Positions 38,520-47,231 of a stretch of DNA of 64,000 nucleotides are shown here, piece by piece. Where the stretch lies: NCBI GenBank assembly GCA_030429565.1, contig JAUIFE010000008.1, positions 124,001-188,000 of the forward strand, read 5' to 3'. The notes beneath the pieces are model-generated. The model saw only the letters and a list, made by a program, of their open reading frames with translations, had not been told where the DNA came from and made no database searches. This DNA is from Holophagae bacterium (lineage in GTDB: Bacteria; Acidobacteriota; Holophagae; Acanthopleuribacterales; Acanthopleuribacteraceae). Positions within the stretch are counted from its first letter, which is position 1. Each line of letters starts with the position of its first letter. The translations under genes and the position numbers were made by a program.

Positions 38520-38984
38520 TTAGGTTTTGCGCTCTTGACGCGATGCGTCGATTTGCTCTTTGGTTTGCTTATCACGGATTCGTTTCCAATCCCGATATGC
38601 CAGGAAGGCAAACAGCAAAAGGACCAGGTTGACCAAAAACGAAATCGAAATAATCGGGTACATTCGTTCCCAGATGGGTCCTGGCAGCGGTGGTGGGTCA
38701 TCGGTTTGGATGATCGGCGCGTACGCGAGGAACAAAAAAGGCAACATGAAAAGCGCGGTGATCCATTGTTTGGCGAACCGGTTTTTGCCTAGATGGATGA
38801 ACAGTAACAGCGGCGAACTGCCCACAATCCAAGCCGTTATAAGTTCGATGTTTATCCCGGTGTCTCCGATTCTGGGGCGCGCATAACCAAAGGCGATCAT
38901 CAGGATCACCAACGTCCCAAAGGGTGGGTGCCGCCAAGAGAGGTGTTTGTCGGCGGGTGCCGGCGGAGGGGTCGGTGGGCTCAT
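38520..38984 (-). CDS. Tandem paralogous small membrane protein 1
   Basis: 154 residues with three to four membrane segments. A soluble Pro-rich start is followed by HLSWRHPPFGTLVILMIAFG, then SPLLLFIHLGKNRFAKQWITAL, a proline-rich loop and a final long hydrophobic helix with a basic tail. The motif SPLLxFxHxGxxxxxKQ is shared by four successive genes here (38520-40918). AAAGGAG precedes the ATG at 38984. I do not recognise the family, and the function is unknown. The conserved His and Lys/Gln at the membrane face are the main shared polar feature. Confidence 0.75.
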   Translation of the reverse strand: MSPPTPPPAPADKHLSWRHPPFGTLVILMIAFGYARPRIGDTGINIELITAWIVGSSPLLLFIHLGKNRFAKQWITALFMLPFLFLAYAPIIQTDDPPPLPGPIWERMYPIISISFLVNLVLLLFAFLAYRDWKRIRDKQTKEQIDASRQERKT

Positions 38985-39164
38985 CGCTTCACACTCCTTT
39001 AGTTCACTTGGTTCCTCGGTTTTACCGTACCATTTTTTACAGCATCTGCACCCCGTGCTGGGGTCGGGACCGCTTTGAGGTTTCGAGAGCAGAAAAAGGC
39101 GGGGTTCTTGAGTCCTTGGGTCAGGCTGGGAATGAATGAAACCTAAACAATCGGTTGAATGAGT

Positions 39165-39617
39165 TTACGTGTGGTCGCAGCGGACGGGTGACCTACCGGT
39201 GGTTTTCATCTGGCGGGCCTTTCTCCAAATGCGATACGCGAGAAACGGTAAAACCAACAAAAGTAGGCTGAGATAAAAAGTAGACGAAAAGATAGAGGAT
39301 AACTCGAACCAACATCGGTGGTGGGCGTTAGCAGAGGGATCCCAGATAGGCCTGGTGACCATGCTCAGCCAGGGAAGCAAGAAGAGAGCGGTGATCCACT
39401 GCTTTGCAAAGCGGTTCCTACCTGTGTGGATAAATCCCAGCAGGGGTGAAAAGCCGAAAAAATAGGCCGCCATGACTTGCAGTGCCGCCCAAGGGGTTTC
39501 TGTTAAGTGCCATGCCTCGCTGAGTGCAATCAGCAGGATGGACAAGGTTGCTAAGGGTGGATGCCGCCAGGAGAAACATTGTTTGCCGGGTTCTCTGTGG
39601 GGTGTCGTTTGGTCCAT
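39165..39617 (-). CDS. Tandem paralogous small membrane protein 2
   Basis: 150 residues from the ATG at 39617. The layout is that of its neighbours: FSWRHPPLATLSILLIAL, then SPLLGFIHTGRNRFAKQWITALFLLP, then a variable loop with Trp and Cys and a C-terminal helix (LSLLLLVLPFLAYRIWRKAR) with a basic end. It is closest to the copy at 38520 in the central motif. The frame extends upstream to 39821, but the alignment with the paralogues supports the chosen start. The function is unknown. Confidence 0.72.
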   Translation of the reverse strand: MDQTTPHREPGKQCFSWRHPPLATLSILLIALSEAWHLTETPWAALQVMAAYFFGFSPLLGFIHTGRNRFAKQWITALFLLPWLSMVTRPIWDPSANAHHRCWFELSSIFSSTFYLSLLLLVLPFLAYRIWRKARQMKTTGRSPVRCDHT

Positions 39618-39882
39618 GGATAGCCACGCTCTTTTTCTTTGTGGGTGTATTTGACGCGGTGTGTCATAGGGGCCGTTGTTGCCGCCGTCGTGCGTTCGTT
39701 CGGTTAATAGACGGCGACGAGAAACCAGTCGACGAAAGAATCGATCAGTTTTTTGGCGGGACGATTTTTGCAGCTTGTTCAAAGCCCAGGCTGTGTTCGG
39801 CAGTCGGGGGGGGTTGTTCAATCCTTATAAGCGTTGCCGGGATTGCCGCTTTGCGCGCCTCGCGACAGCCCCATCGTTTGGT

Positions 39883-40347
39883 TTAAGTTTTGGGGTTTTC
39901 GCGCGATGGCTCAGGCGCGTCTTTCTTCATTGGATCGAATCCCGCCTTCCAGAAAAAATACAACCCGATACTCAAAACCAAAGGGATGAGACCGGGAAGG
40001 AACGAGAACCAAAACATTCGAGTGAATGACTCGATAACGGTCGGCGGTGGTCCTGGTGGATCATCTGAGGGGATTTCCGGCATTTGTGCAATGAGCACCC
40101 AGGGGAGGAAGGAGAAGGCCGCCATAATTTGTTTCACGAAGCAGTGCTTCCCGAGATGGACAAACAACAGGGTTGGCGAGAAAGCGAAAAGAAAGGCAAG
40201 GACCAATGACAGTGTCGATTCCAGGCCTGCTGCGCCGTACCCCGAATAACCGAGGGGAATTAGCAGGATGAAGATGGTCCCAAACGGTGGGCGCAGCCAT
40301 GAGATGCCGTAGTTGATGGGTTTTGGGTCGGGCGGTGACTCGTTCAT
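39883..40347 (-). CDS. Tandem paralogous small membrane protein 3
   Basis: 154 residues from the ATG at 40347, preceded by AAGGAGC. It shares ISWLRPPFGTIFILLIPLGYSG and SPTLLFVHLGKHCFVKQIMAAF with the other copies, has a Pro-rich loop (SDDPPGPPPT) like copy 1, and a C-terminal helix with a charged tail. The Arg/Lys pattern in the central motif is partly changed. The function is unknown. Confidence 0.74.
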   Translation of the reverse strand: MNESPPDPKPINYGISWLRPPFGTIFILLIPLGYSGYGAAGLESTLSLVLAFLFAFSPTLLFVHLGKHCFVKQIMAAFSFLPWVLIAQMPEIPSDDPPGPPPTVIESFTRMFWFSFLPGLIPLVLSIGLYFFWKAGFDPMKKDAPEPSRENPKT

Positions 40348-40378
40348 CGGGTCGGCTCCTTCTTCTACCTGCTTTTGA

Positions 40379-40918
40379 TCATTGCGGTAGCTCTTGGCGC
40401 GAGGTGTCAGGGTCCGCATGGCATTGCTTCCAGCGTTGGGCGCCCCAAAAATACACTGCCACAAATATTAAATTAAGGACGAAGCAAACGGGAATTTTTA
40501 ACATTAGGTAGGGAAGGAAGGCACCCCATGCGAGATTGCTCTCGGAAACCGGAATGCTGTTGAGATAAACCCACTCCAGGATTGACAACGCCACCACAAT
40601 CGGGCAGGCAAAAAGCTCCTTAATCCAGCGATCGCGGCCGGTATGGACCATGATGAGAAGGGGTGAATGGGCGCCGATGAAGAAGATCCAAAAGGTGAAA
40701 TCAAAAATAAAGGCCAGGCTCTGACCCCCAAAGCCGATCGATGCGCAAATGGCGAGACAGAGGAAGGTGAACGGCGTGTGCTTTAGGATGATGAGTATCG
40801 GCGTTAGGCAGGCGTCTTCTGCTTGGTAAGGCTCGGAAGGAGGTAAAGACAAAGGGGTTCTCACTAGGGCTGATTTGTGCCGAATCGCTTTGTGGCACAC
40901 CCCGTTTGAGATGTACAA
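40379..40918 (-). CDS. Tandem paralogous small membrane protein 4 (divergent, uncertain start)
   Basis: Up to 179 residues if the TTG at 40918 is used; alignment with the paralogues suggests that coding begins nearer 40850. The central motif appears as SPLLIMVHTGRDRWIKELFACP, so the KQ pair has become KE. The N-terminal WRxPP block is changed to LKHTPFTF. Four hydrophobic segments remain. No in-frame ATG or good ribosome site was found, so the 5' end may be degraded or use a rare start. The function is unknown. Confidence 0.6.
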   Translation of the reverse strand: MYISNGVCHKAIRHKSALVRTPLSLPPSEPYQAEDACLTPILIILKHTPFTFLCLAICASIGFGGQSLAFIFDFTFWIFFIGAHSPLLIMVHTGRDRWIKELFACPIVVALSILEWVYLNSIPVSESNLAWGAFLPYLMLKIPVCFVLNLIFVAVYFWGAQRWKQCHADPDTSRQELPQ

Positions 40919-41066
40919 ATTGAAACAGAAAAACGCAAGATTTCGTGATGTTTTTTAGCCAAGATTCTGAGCACAATGAACTTGTGAGAGTACGTCATTT
41001 TGGTGCGTTCGCGATTCTCCCAACAAACTTTGTCCTCGGCCGGTATGTCTCCCGAACGACGCCTTT

Positions 41067-44000
41067 TTAAGTCAAGGCGGCGGCTTCCTCGTGATCGCTG
41101 GGTGGCGTCGCTTGGTTTTGCGGACAGGGCGCAAAGGCAAGCGTAAAACAAGCACCATGGCCGGTGCCTTCGCTGCTCACCGAAATGTCGCCGTCCATGG
41201 CGGCCATAACATCGCGGCAATAGTGCAAGCCAAAACCGTGACCCGTCTTTTTGGTGGTGTAGCCATGGGCGAACAGGCGCTTCATCTGCGTTTCGGAGAT
41301 GCCGACGCCGCTATCGCGAATGGCCAGGGTGATGCGGCCGTCGGCGCGGGTGCTGGAGGATACTTTGATCGTGCGCGCCTCGCGCGGCGTTTCTTCCATC
41401 GCTTCCATCGCGTTCTTGAGAAGGTTCATGACGATTTGCAGCGTATGCACACGCTGCGCTTGAACAGGCAGCGGTGACGCCGACATGTCTTCACGGATTA
41501 ACCTAATTTCGCGACTCTCCATCGAGTTGTGCATGAAGCGCAGGCACTCCTCGACCACCGCCTGCAAATCAAAGGATTCCACGCCTTGGCGGTCGGCTTT
41601 GGCGTGGCGTTGTTGGATTTCGATGATTTCCTGCATTAATTCGGTTTTTTTGTGGATGTCCTCCAGTTGTTTGCTCAAGAAACTGTTTTCATCCGCCAAG
41701 ATGTTGCCGATGCCCATGAAATAGTTCGGTAACATCCGTCCCTTGGGATCGTCGCGCAGGAACTCAAGCAGCCGCGCTTCTTGTTCGGCCAACATCGCGC
41801 CCGCCAACTTGAGGCGATGCACCTTGGAACCGGAGAGTTTGTGTTGCGTTTGTTGTGTCGAGACCTTGAGGCTGTTGAGCACGTTGCCGATGTTGTGCAA
41901 AATCGAGGTCGCAAAAATCGCCGATTCCTTGGCGTGGGCGCCGGCCTCGGCCGCCAAACGCGCCTGACTAAGATCGCGGTCCATGTCTTTGAGCGCCAAA
42001 TGGGTTTCCACGCGCGGCAGCAGTTCTTCCTTACTAACCGGTTTGGTTAGGTAATCGTTGGCGCCCGCCTCAAAACCCATAGCCATATCGGCCACTTGAC
42101 CGCGTGCCGTCAGCAGAATGACGGGTAATTCGCGATCCGTCCAACGCTCGCGAATCCGCATACACACTTCGAACCCGGACATGCGCGGCATCATCACATC
42201 CAAAATTACCAAGTCGACCGATTTCTCGCCTTGGTCCAACAACGCGAGTGCTTCCTCACCGTTGGTCGCCTGCACAATGTTGTACTTTTTGAGTGAAAGC
42301 AAGTTGACCAACACCTGTAGGTTCACCGGTTCGTCGTCCACCACCATCACGGTCAGCGCTTGGCCGTCGACACTTTCGGCCGGTGTGACCAGCGAGGGGT
42401 CGAGGTCGAGATGGGCCGGTGTCAGCGCCATGTGGTCGCCTTCCGGTACGCTGTCCCCGCTGGGCAAAGCGTTGTCGGCCGCCACCTGTGGCAAGGTGAA
42501 ATGGAATGAGGATCCTTTGCCTTGTTCGCTTTCCGCCCAAATCACACCGCCGTGCAGTTTGACGAGCTGTTTGGTAATGGCAAGGCCGAGGCCGGTGCCA
42601 CCGTGGACGCGCTCAATCGATTGGTCGCCCTGCTCAAACGAGGCGAAGATGCGCGATTGTTGCTCACGGCTCATACCGATACCACTGTCGCGCACCGTCA
42701 ACTGCACGATGCGGTCGCGTTTCTGCAACAAAATTTCGACGTCACCGGCATCCGTGTACTTCACCGCGTTCCCAATGAGGTTGTGCAGAATTTGCTGTAA
42801 GCGGTTTTCGTCCGCTTGCACCAAGGGGGCGTCGGCCGGAATGCGGTTGTGTAGGACCAACCCTTTTTTGGCCGCCATCGGCCGGTTCAGCAACAAGACC
42901 ACCTCGGAAACGGAACGCAAATCGACCGCCTTGAGGTGGAGATCAATGGTGCGTTCCTTCAGTTTCGAGTAATCGAGAATGTCGTTTACCAGGTTGGAGA
43001 GGCGTTTGGCGCTGTTGAGCACCATCGCCAAATTGGCTTTGGTTTTGGGCTGCAAATCGCCGGTCACGCCTTCGATGAGCGACTCTACAATGCCCATAAT
43101 GCCGTTGAGCGGCGTGCGCAATTCGTGCGAGGTGTTGGCCAGAAAGGAGTCTTTTAGTTTGTCGAGCTGGCGCAGCCGTTCCGCCACACGCTGTTCGCGT
43201 TCCAACTCAGTGGCCGCTTGGTTGAGGGCGTTTTGGTGGGCCGCCTCGCGCCGCCAACTCAGCACGCTGTAAAGCAATAACAGGCTGCCGAAACCCATGC
43301 CGACCCAGCCGAACATGGCCGGCGCCGAGCGCCACCAGGGCGCCAACACCTGCAGGCGCAGCGCCGTTCCCTTTTCGTTCCACAAGCCGTGGTTGTTGGC
43401 GCCCTTCACCCGGAACACGTATTCACCGGGATCGATATTGGTGTAGTTAATGCGTGGTTGCGCCTGCAACTCAATCCAGTCGTCTTCGTAGCCCTCGAGC
43501 ATATAGGCGTAGGTGTTTTTGTCTGGGTCCGTGAAGTCGAGCACCGCAAACTCAAACGAAAAAGATTTGCGGTTGGGCGGAATGATCAGCGGTTTGGTGC
43601 CGCGCCCACTGTAGGCATAGGGCAGGGGATTGCCGTCGACATGCACATCGGTAATGGCGAGGTTTGGGACCTGACGGTTGAACTGCAGCGTCGTTGGATC
43701 AAAAAACGTCAGGCCGTCGGTGCCGCCAAAAAAGAAGGTCCCGCTTTGCGCGCGAAAGGCCGCTAAATCGTTGAATTGGTTGCCGATGAGACCCTCGCGC
43801 GTGGTGAAGGTGGTGAACTTCAGGCCGTCGAAATCCAAGCGGGCTAGGCCGCCGCTGGTACTGATCCACAGATAGCGATCCCCTTCAAGCAATAAGGCTT
43901 TCACTGTTTCGTTGGGTAACCCGTCGCTCAAACGGAAGGCGGTAAACGTTTGGGTGAGCGGGTTAAAGCGGTTGAGCCCGCCGCCCGCCGTGCCGATCCA

Positions 44001-45839
44001 AATTTCGTTGGCTTGGCGTGCTGTGATCGGTCGCACGCGGTTGTTGCTAAGCGAGTTTTCTTGCAGTGGGTCGTGGCGAAAAACTTGATGACGACCCGAT
44101 TCCGGCTCATACGACACCAAGCCGCCGTCACCGCCCAACCACAGGTGGCCACCCGCGTCTTGAAAAATCGAAGCAATGCGGTTTTGGCCGAAACCGTTGA
44201 GGTCCTTGCGGTCGAATGTCAGGCGTTCCAGCGTATCCGATTCCAAATGTAGCCGGTTGAGGCCGTTGGAGGTGCCGATCCACAGTGTGGCACCGTCCGC
44301 ATCGGGTAATAGCGCGCGTACATAATTATTGCTGAGGGTGGTGGGATCTTTGGCGCGGCTGCGAAAAACGGTCACCGTCTCGTTGTCCAGGTCGACGCGG
44401 TTCAAACCGCCACCCCACGTACCGAGCCACATGCGGCCCATCGCGTCTTCGGCCAAGGCGCGTACGTAATTGTGACTCAGGCGCGGACCCTCGCCCTCGG
44501 GGCGGCGGTGTAAGTGGTGTCCCTTTACCTGCGCCAAGTCGGTATCCGTCGCTGTTTGGGCCGCAAGCGGCACCACATCGACCCCCTTATCGGTGGCTAC
44601 CCAGAGTCGCCCCTTGCGGTCCTGGTGGATGGCACGCACCACTTGGTCGTGCAGGCCTGCTTCGTCCTCGCGCTGTTCCGACCAGTAGTCAAATTGGCTT
44701 TTTTTAAGGTCGAGGCGGTTGACGCCGCCGTCCGCCGTACCAATCCAAATCAACCCCGATCGGTCGCGTGCCAGCGATAATGCGCGGTTGGAGCTAATGG
44801 TGTAGGCGCGTTCACGCGCGTGGCTGTAGCGGTAAAATTTGCCGCGCGTGCGTTGCCACAGGTACAGACCACCCCCGTCGGTTGCCAGCCATACGCGCCC
44901 TTCGGGATCTTCCAATATGTCGCGCACATCTTCGTGCTCCAACGCGAATGGCAACCCGGTTTTGCGATACACGCGAACCTCTAGGTCGAGCGCTTCCGGG
45001 GTGATGCGCCGTGGCCGAATCTCGTTGAGGCCGCCTTCGTAAGTGCCCACCAAAATGGCACCACTTTGGTCTGCTAAAAGGGTGCGCACGCGATTATCGC
45101 TAAGCCCATGGTTCTCTCGGGTCACTTGATGCGCAATCAGCCTGTTTTGACGCAGCTTGTCGAGGGTGGCAAAAGGGATGACCCCCAGACCATCATAGGT
45201 GCCGAACCACAAATGACCCTCTCCGTCAAAACTCAATGCCCACACTTCGTTGCTAAACAGGCCCCGTTCTTCGCCTGAGCGGTATTGAAAGCGTGTGAAC
45301 TTTTGCGTGGCAGGATCAAAGACCGCCAAACCGCCACCGATCGTTGACACCCACAAATTGCCCGCGGCGTCCTCGGCCATGTCGCTGACGTAGTCGTTCG
45401 GCAAGCTGCCCAATTCACTCGGATGATACTGGAACCGCTCGAACTCGTCACGGGTCTGCTGGTAGCGGCACAGCCCGCCGCCCGAGGTGCCGACCCACAG
45501 CTCGCCCGCTCGGGTTTCAAACAAACACTGCACAAAGGAATCGGCCAGCGAGCGTGGTTGACGCGGTTGGTATTTGTAGACGCGGAAACGCAGGCCGTCG
45601 TAACGATTGAGCCCGTCGTTGGTGCCCAGCCAGAGGAAGCCGTGGCGGTCTTGTAGCACCGCGTTAACCGTGCTGTAGGACAAGCCCTCTTCTTCTTGAA
45701 TGGCGCTAAAACGCAAATTTGGCCCGTCCAGGGCTGCGACGAAGGCGCCGCTACCCAACCAACTCGGCAGCGCTAAGGCCCAAAACCACCATGCTTTTTG
45801 CTTGAGCTGTAACAAAGGAAACACCTGGCGTCCCGACAT
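41067..45839 (-). CDS. Giant propeller-type hybrid sensor kinase with a second kinase module
   Basis: 1590 residues. An N-terminal signal anchor is followed by about 650 residues of two-component-regulator propeller repeats (many copies of GxLWxGTxxGLNR type), then a Y_Y_Y domain (about 755-815) and a membrane helix near 845. Inside the cell come HisKA (NTSHELRTPLNG, His near 905), HATPase (NLIGNAVKYTD, GTGLGLAI), and a receiver (VVDDEP, phospho-Asp in VILDVMMP near 1213, Lys in TKPVS). Then follows a second kinase module with HNIGNVLNSL (His near 1315), NLLKNAMEAM and a C-terminal ATPase with GHGFGLHYC. The layout resembles Bacteroides-type hybrid systems, but the output is a kinase instead of a DNA-binding domain. 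The ligand is unknown. Confidence 0.92.
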   Translation of the reverse strand: MSGRQVFPLLQLKQKAWWFWALALPSWLGSGAFVAALDGPNLRFSAIQEEEGLSYSTVNAVLQDRHGFLWLGTNDGLNRYDGLRFRVYKYQPRQPRSLADSFVQCLFETRAGELWVGTSGGGLCRYQQTRDEFERFQYHPSELGSLPNDYVSDMAEDAAGNLWVSTIGGGLAVFDPATQKFTRFQYRSGEERGLFSNEVWALSFDGEGHLWFGTYDGLGVIPFATLDKLRQNRLIAHQVTRENHGLSDNRVRTLLADQSGAILVGTYEGGLNEIRPRRITPEALDLEVRVYRKTGLPFALEHEDVRDILEDPEGRVWLATDGGGLYLWQRTRGKFYRYSHARERAYTISSNRALSLARDRSGLIWIGTADGGVNRLDLKKSQFDYWSEQREDEAGLHDQVVRAIHQDRKGRLWVATDKGVDVVPLAAQTATDTDLAQVKGHHLHRRPEGEGPRLSHNYVRALAEDAMGRMWLGTWGGGLNRVDLDNETVTVFRSRAKDPTTLSNNYVRALLPDADGATLWIGTSNGLNRLHLESDTLERLTFDRKDLNGFGQNRIASIFQDAGGHLWLGGDGGLVSYEPESGRHQVFRHDPLQENSLSNNRVRPITARQANEIWIGTAGGGLNRFNPLTQTFTAFRLSDGLPNETVKALLLEGDRYLWISTSGGLARLDFDGLKFTTFTTREGLIGNQFNDLAAFRAQSGTFFFGGTDGLTFFDPTTLQFNRQVPNLAITDVHVDGNPLPYAYSGRGTKPLIIPPNRKSFSFEFAVLDFTDPDKNTYAYMLEGYEDDWIELQAQPRINYTNIDPGEYVFRVKGANNHGLWNEKGTALRLQVLAPWWRSAPAMFGWVGMGFGSLLLLYSVLSWRREAAHQNALNQAATELEREQRVAERLRQLDKLKDSFLANTSHELRTPLNGIMGIVESLIEGVTGDLQPKTKANLAMVLNSAKRLSNLVNDILDYSKLKERTIDLHLKAVDLRSVSEVVLLLNRPMAAKKGLVLHNRIPADAPLVQADENRLQQILHNLIGNAVKYTDAGDVEILLQKRDRIVQLTVRDSGIGMSREQQSRIFASFEQGDQSIERVHGGTGLGLAITKQLVKLHGGVIWAESEQGKGSSFHFTLPQVAADNALPSGDSVPEGDHMALTPAHLDLDPSLVTPAESVDGQALTVMVVDDEPVNLQVLVNLLSLKKYNIVQATNGEEALALLDQGEKSVDLVILDVMMPRMSGFEVCMRIRERWTDRELPVILLTARGQVADMAMGFEAGANDYLTKPVSKEELLPRVETHLALKDMDRDLSQARLAAEAGAHAKESAIFATSILHNIGNVLNSLKVSTQQTQHKLSGSKVHRLKLAGAMLAEQEARLLEFLRDDPKGRMLPNYFMGIGNILADENSFLSKQLEDIHKKTELMQEIIEIQQRHAKADRQGVESFDLQAVVEECLRFMHNSMESREIRLIREDMSASPLPVQAQRVHTLQIVMNLLKNAMEAMEETPREARTIKVSSSTRADGRITLAIRDSGVGISETQMKRLFAHGYTTKKTGHGFGLHYCRDVMAAMDGDISVSSEGTGHGACFTLAFAPCPQNQATPPSDHEEAAALT

Positions 45840-46298
45840 GGTCTGGCGGAAGATGCCGCTCTAGGGCGCAACCTTAACAGGAGTCGGGTTCTTGTAAACA
45901 GACCTTATTTTACACATTATGGCCGATTCTCTGCCAAGGTGCATGTTTTCATTGGTGAATCAATCTACAAAAGTCGACGACCTCCCCTTGGAATGGCGAT
46001 CAAGGTCCCTCAAATCAGGTCACTAGCCCTCCACTTAAGCAGCGGTCGGCCTGGCTGAGTGCCTCACCGTTCCTTACCTCAATGTTGCAAAGCGTGATGG
46101 GTTTCACGGCTCGATGCCCCTGCGCGAGAAAATACCCTCCCGTGGAATAGGTTTCCCCCGTCCAGTGTATTTCCTTGTGAGTCTTGGCCAGGACCTCTTT
46201 CAATTCGTTTTTCTTGTTCGGGATGTTCCCCTTCGCCCCGCCCACTGCCGGGTCGATTGTTTGGCATACACCCGTTATTCCCCCGAGGAGGCCCCACC
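45840..46298. other. Divergent intergenic region
   Basis: About 460 bases between the hybrid kinase and the outer-membrane barrel gene. A 76-codon reverse frame at 46015-46245 has protein-like composition but no ribosome site, and I do not support it as a gene. Confidence 0.5.
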
Positions 46299-47180
46299 AT
46301 GCCGGATTTCATTGCCCGGCGGCAAACAGTTCCCCGATTCATGCTTCACCGTGCCTGCGCGTTTTTACTGCTTTTGGCACTTACGGCTTTGCCACTCACT
46401 GCCGGCGCTTGGGCACCTGGTAAAGGCAAAACCTATTTGAAGTTCTCCGCCAATCTTTTTAAAAGTGACGCCAACTTCAATGCCGCCGGCGATTCCATTG
46501 ATCCTTTCGCCGAGTTTCCCGATCAGTACGCCAAGTTTCGCGATGAAAACTATTCGCTGTACTTTGAACACGGTTTAACCGGGAAGCTGGCGCTGTTTGG
46601 CAGTTTTACCCACAAGGACATCGAGCAAAAACTCAAAAATGCCTTTTTCGAAGTGGCCGCCGGCAACACCGATTTTGCTGATTTTGATCTCGGCTTGCGA
46701 TACCAGCTCACCGAAGGACCTAACGTGTGGGCCGTCGCTTTCACCGCGAAATTGCCCTATCTGTATGACGAACACGATCCGATTCCGATCGGCAACGGTC
46801 AGGAGGACTTCGAGTTACGCGGATTGTACGGCCGAAGTCTGGGCAACGGGTTTTACACCGGTCTTGAGCTGGGCTATCGCTTGCGTTTACAAGACCCCAG
46901 CGACGAATGGCGCCTGCTCGCTGAGTTGGGCTGGTCTTATCGCCGCTTTTACGCGCGCACCAAACTCGATGTGTCGCGGGCCGTCGACAGCATTGACGAT
47001 AACCCCAATTTTGGCAATCCGTTAATTAGCCCGGCTTTCGATCTCACCCGACTCGAACTCACCGCCGGCGTCTCGTTGACCAAGCAATGGTTTTTGGAAT
47101 ACACCTTTACCGATACCCTCGACGGCAAAAACACCGCCGACGGATTTAACAATCAATGGGCCCTGGTTGTGTCCTTTTAG
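46299..47180 (+). CDS. Outer-membrane beta-barrel protein
   Basis: 293 residues from the ATG at 46299, preceded by GAGGAG at 8 bases. A long signal peptide ends near LTAGAWA (about residue 39). The mature chain alternates polar and hydrophobic residues in strands (YSLYFEHGL, LALFGSFTHK, ADFDLGLRYQL, VWAVAFTAKLPYL, GFYTGLELGYRLRL) and ends in WALVVSF, a typical C-terminal barrel signal with terminal Phe. It resembles small transporter-like or MetA-pathway barrels, but no substrate can be given. The secreted DM13 protein follows 51 bases later on the same strand, so co-transcription is likely. Confidence 0.8.
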   Translation: MPDFIARRQTVPRFMLHRACAFLLLLALTALPLTAGAWAPGKGKTYLKFSANLFKSDANFNAAGDSIDPFAEFPDQYAKFRDENYSLYFEHGLTGKLALFGSFTHKDIEQKLKNAFFEVAAGNTDFADFDLGLRYQLTEGPNVWAVAFTAKLPYLYDEHDPIPIGNGQEDFELRGLYGRSLGNGFYTGLELGYRLRLQDPSDEWRLLAELGWSYRRFYARTKLDVSRAVDSIDDNPNFGNPLISPAFDLTRLELTAGVSLTKQWFLEYTFTDTLDGKNTADGFNNQWALVVSF

Positions 47181-47231
47181 CCCGGCGTCGCCGTGGTCTC
47201 GCAAACGCCCCGCAAACACTCTAGGAGAGGT

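Noticed and set aside
46015..46245. 76-codon reverse frame in the gap before the outer-membrane barrel gene
   Set aside because: Protein-like in parts but without ribosome site, domain or neighbours that would support it.
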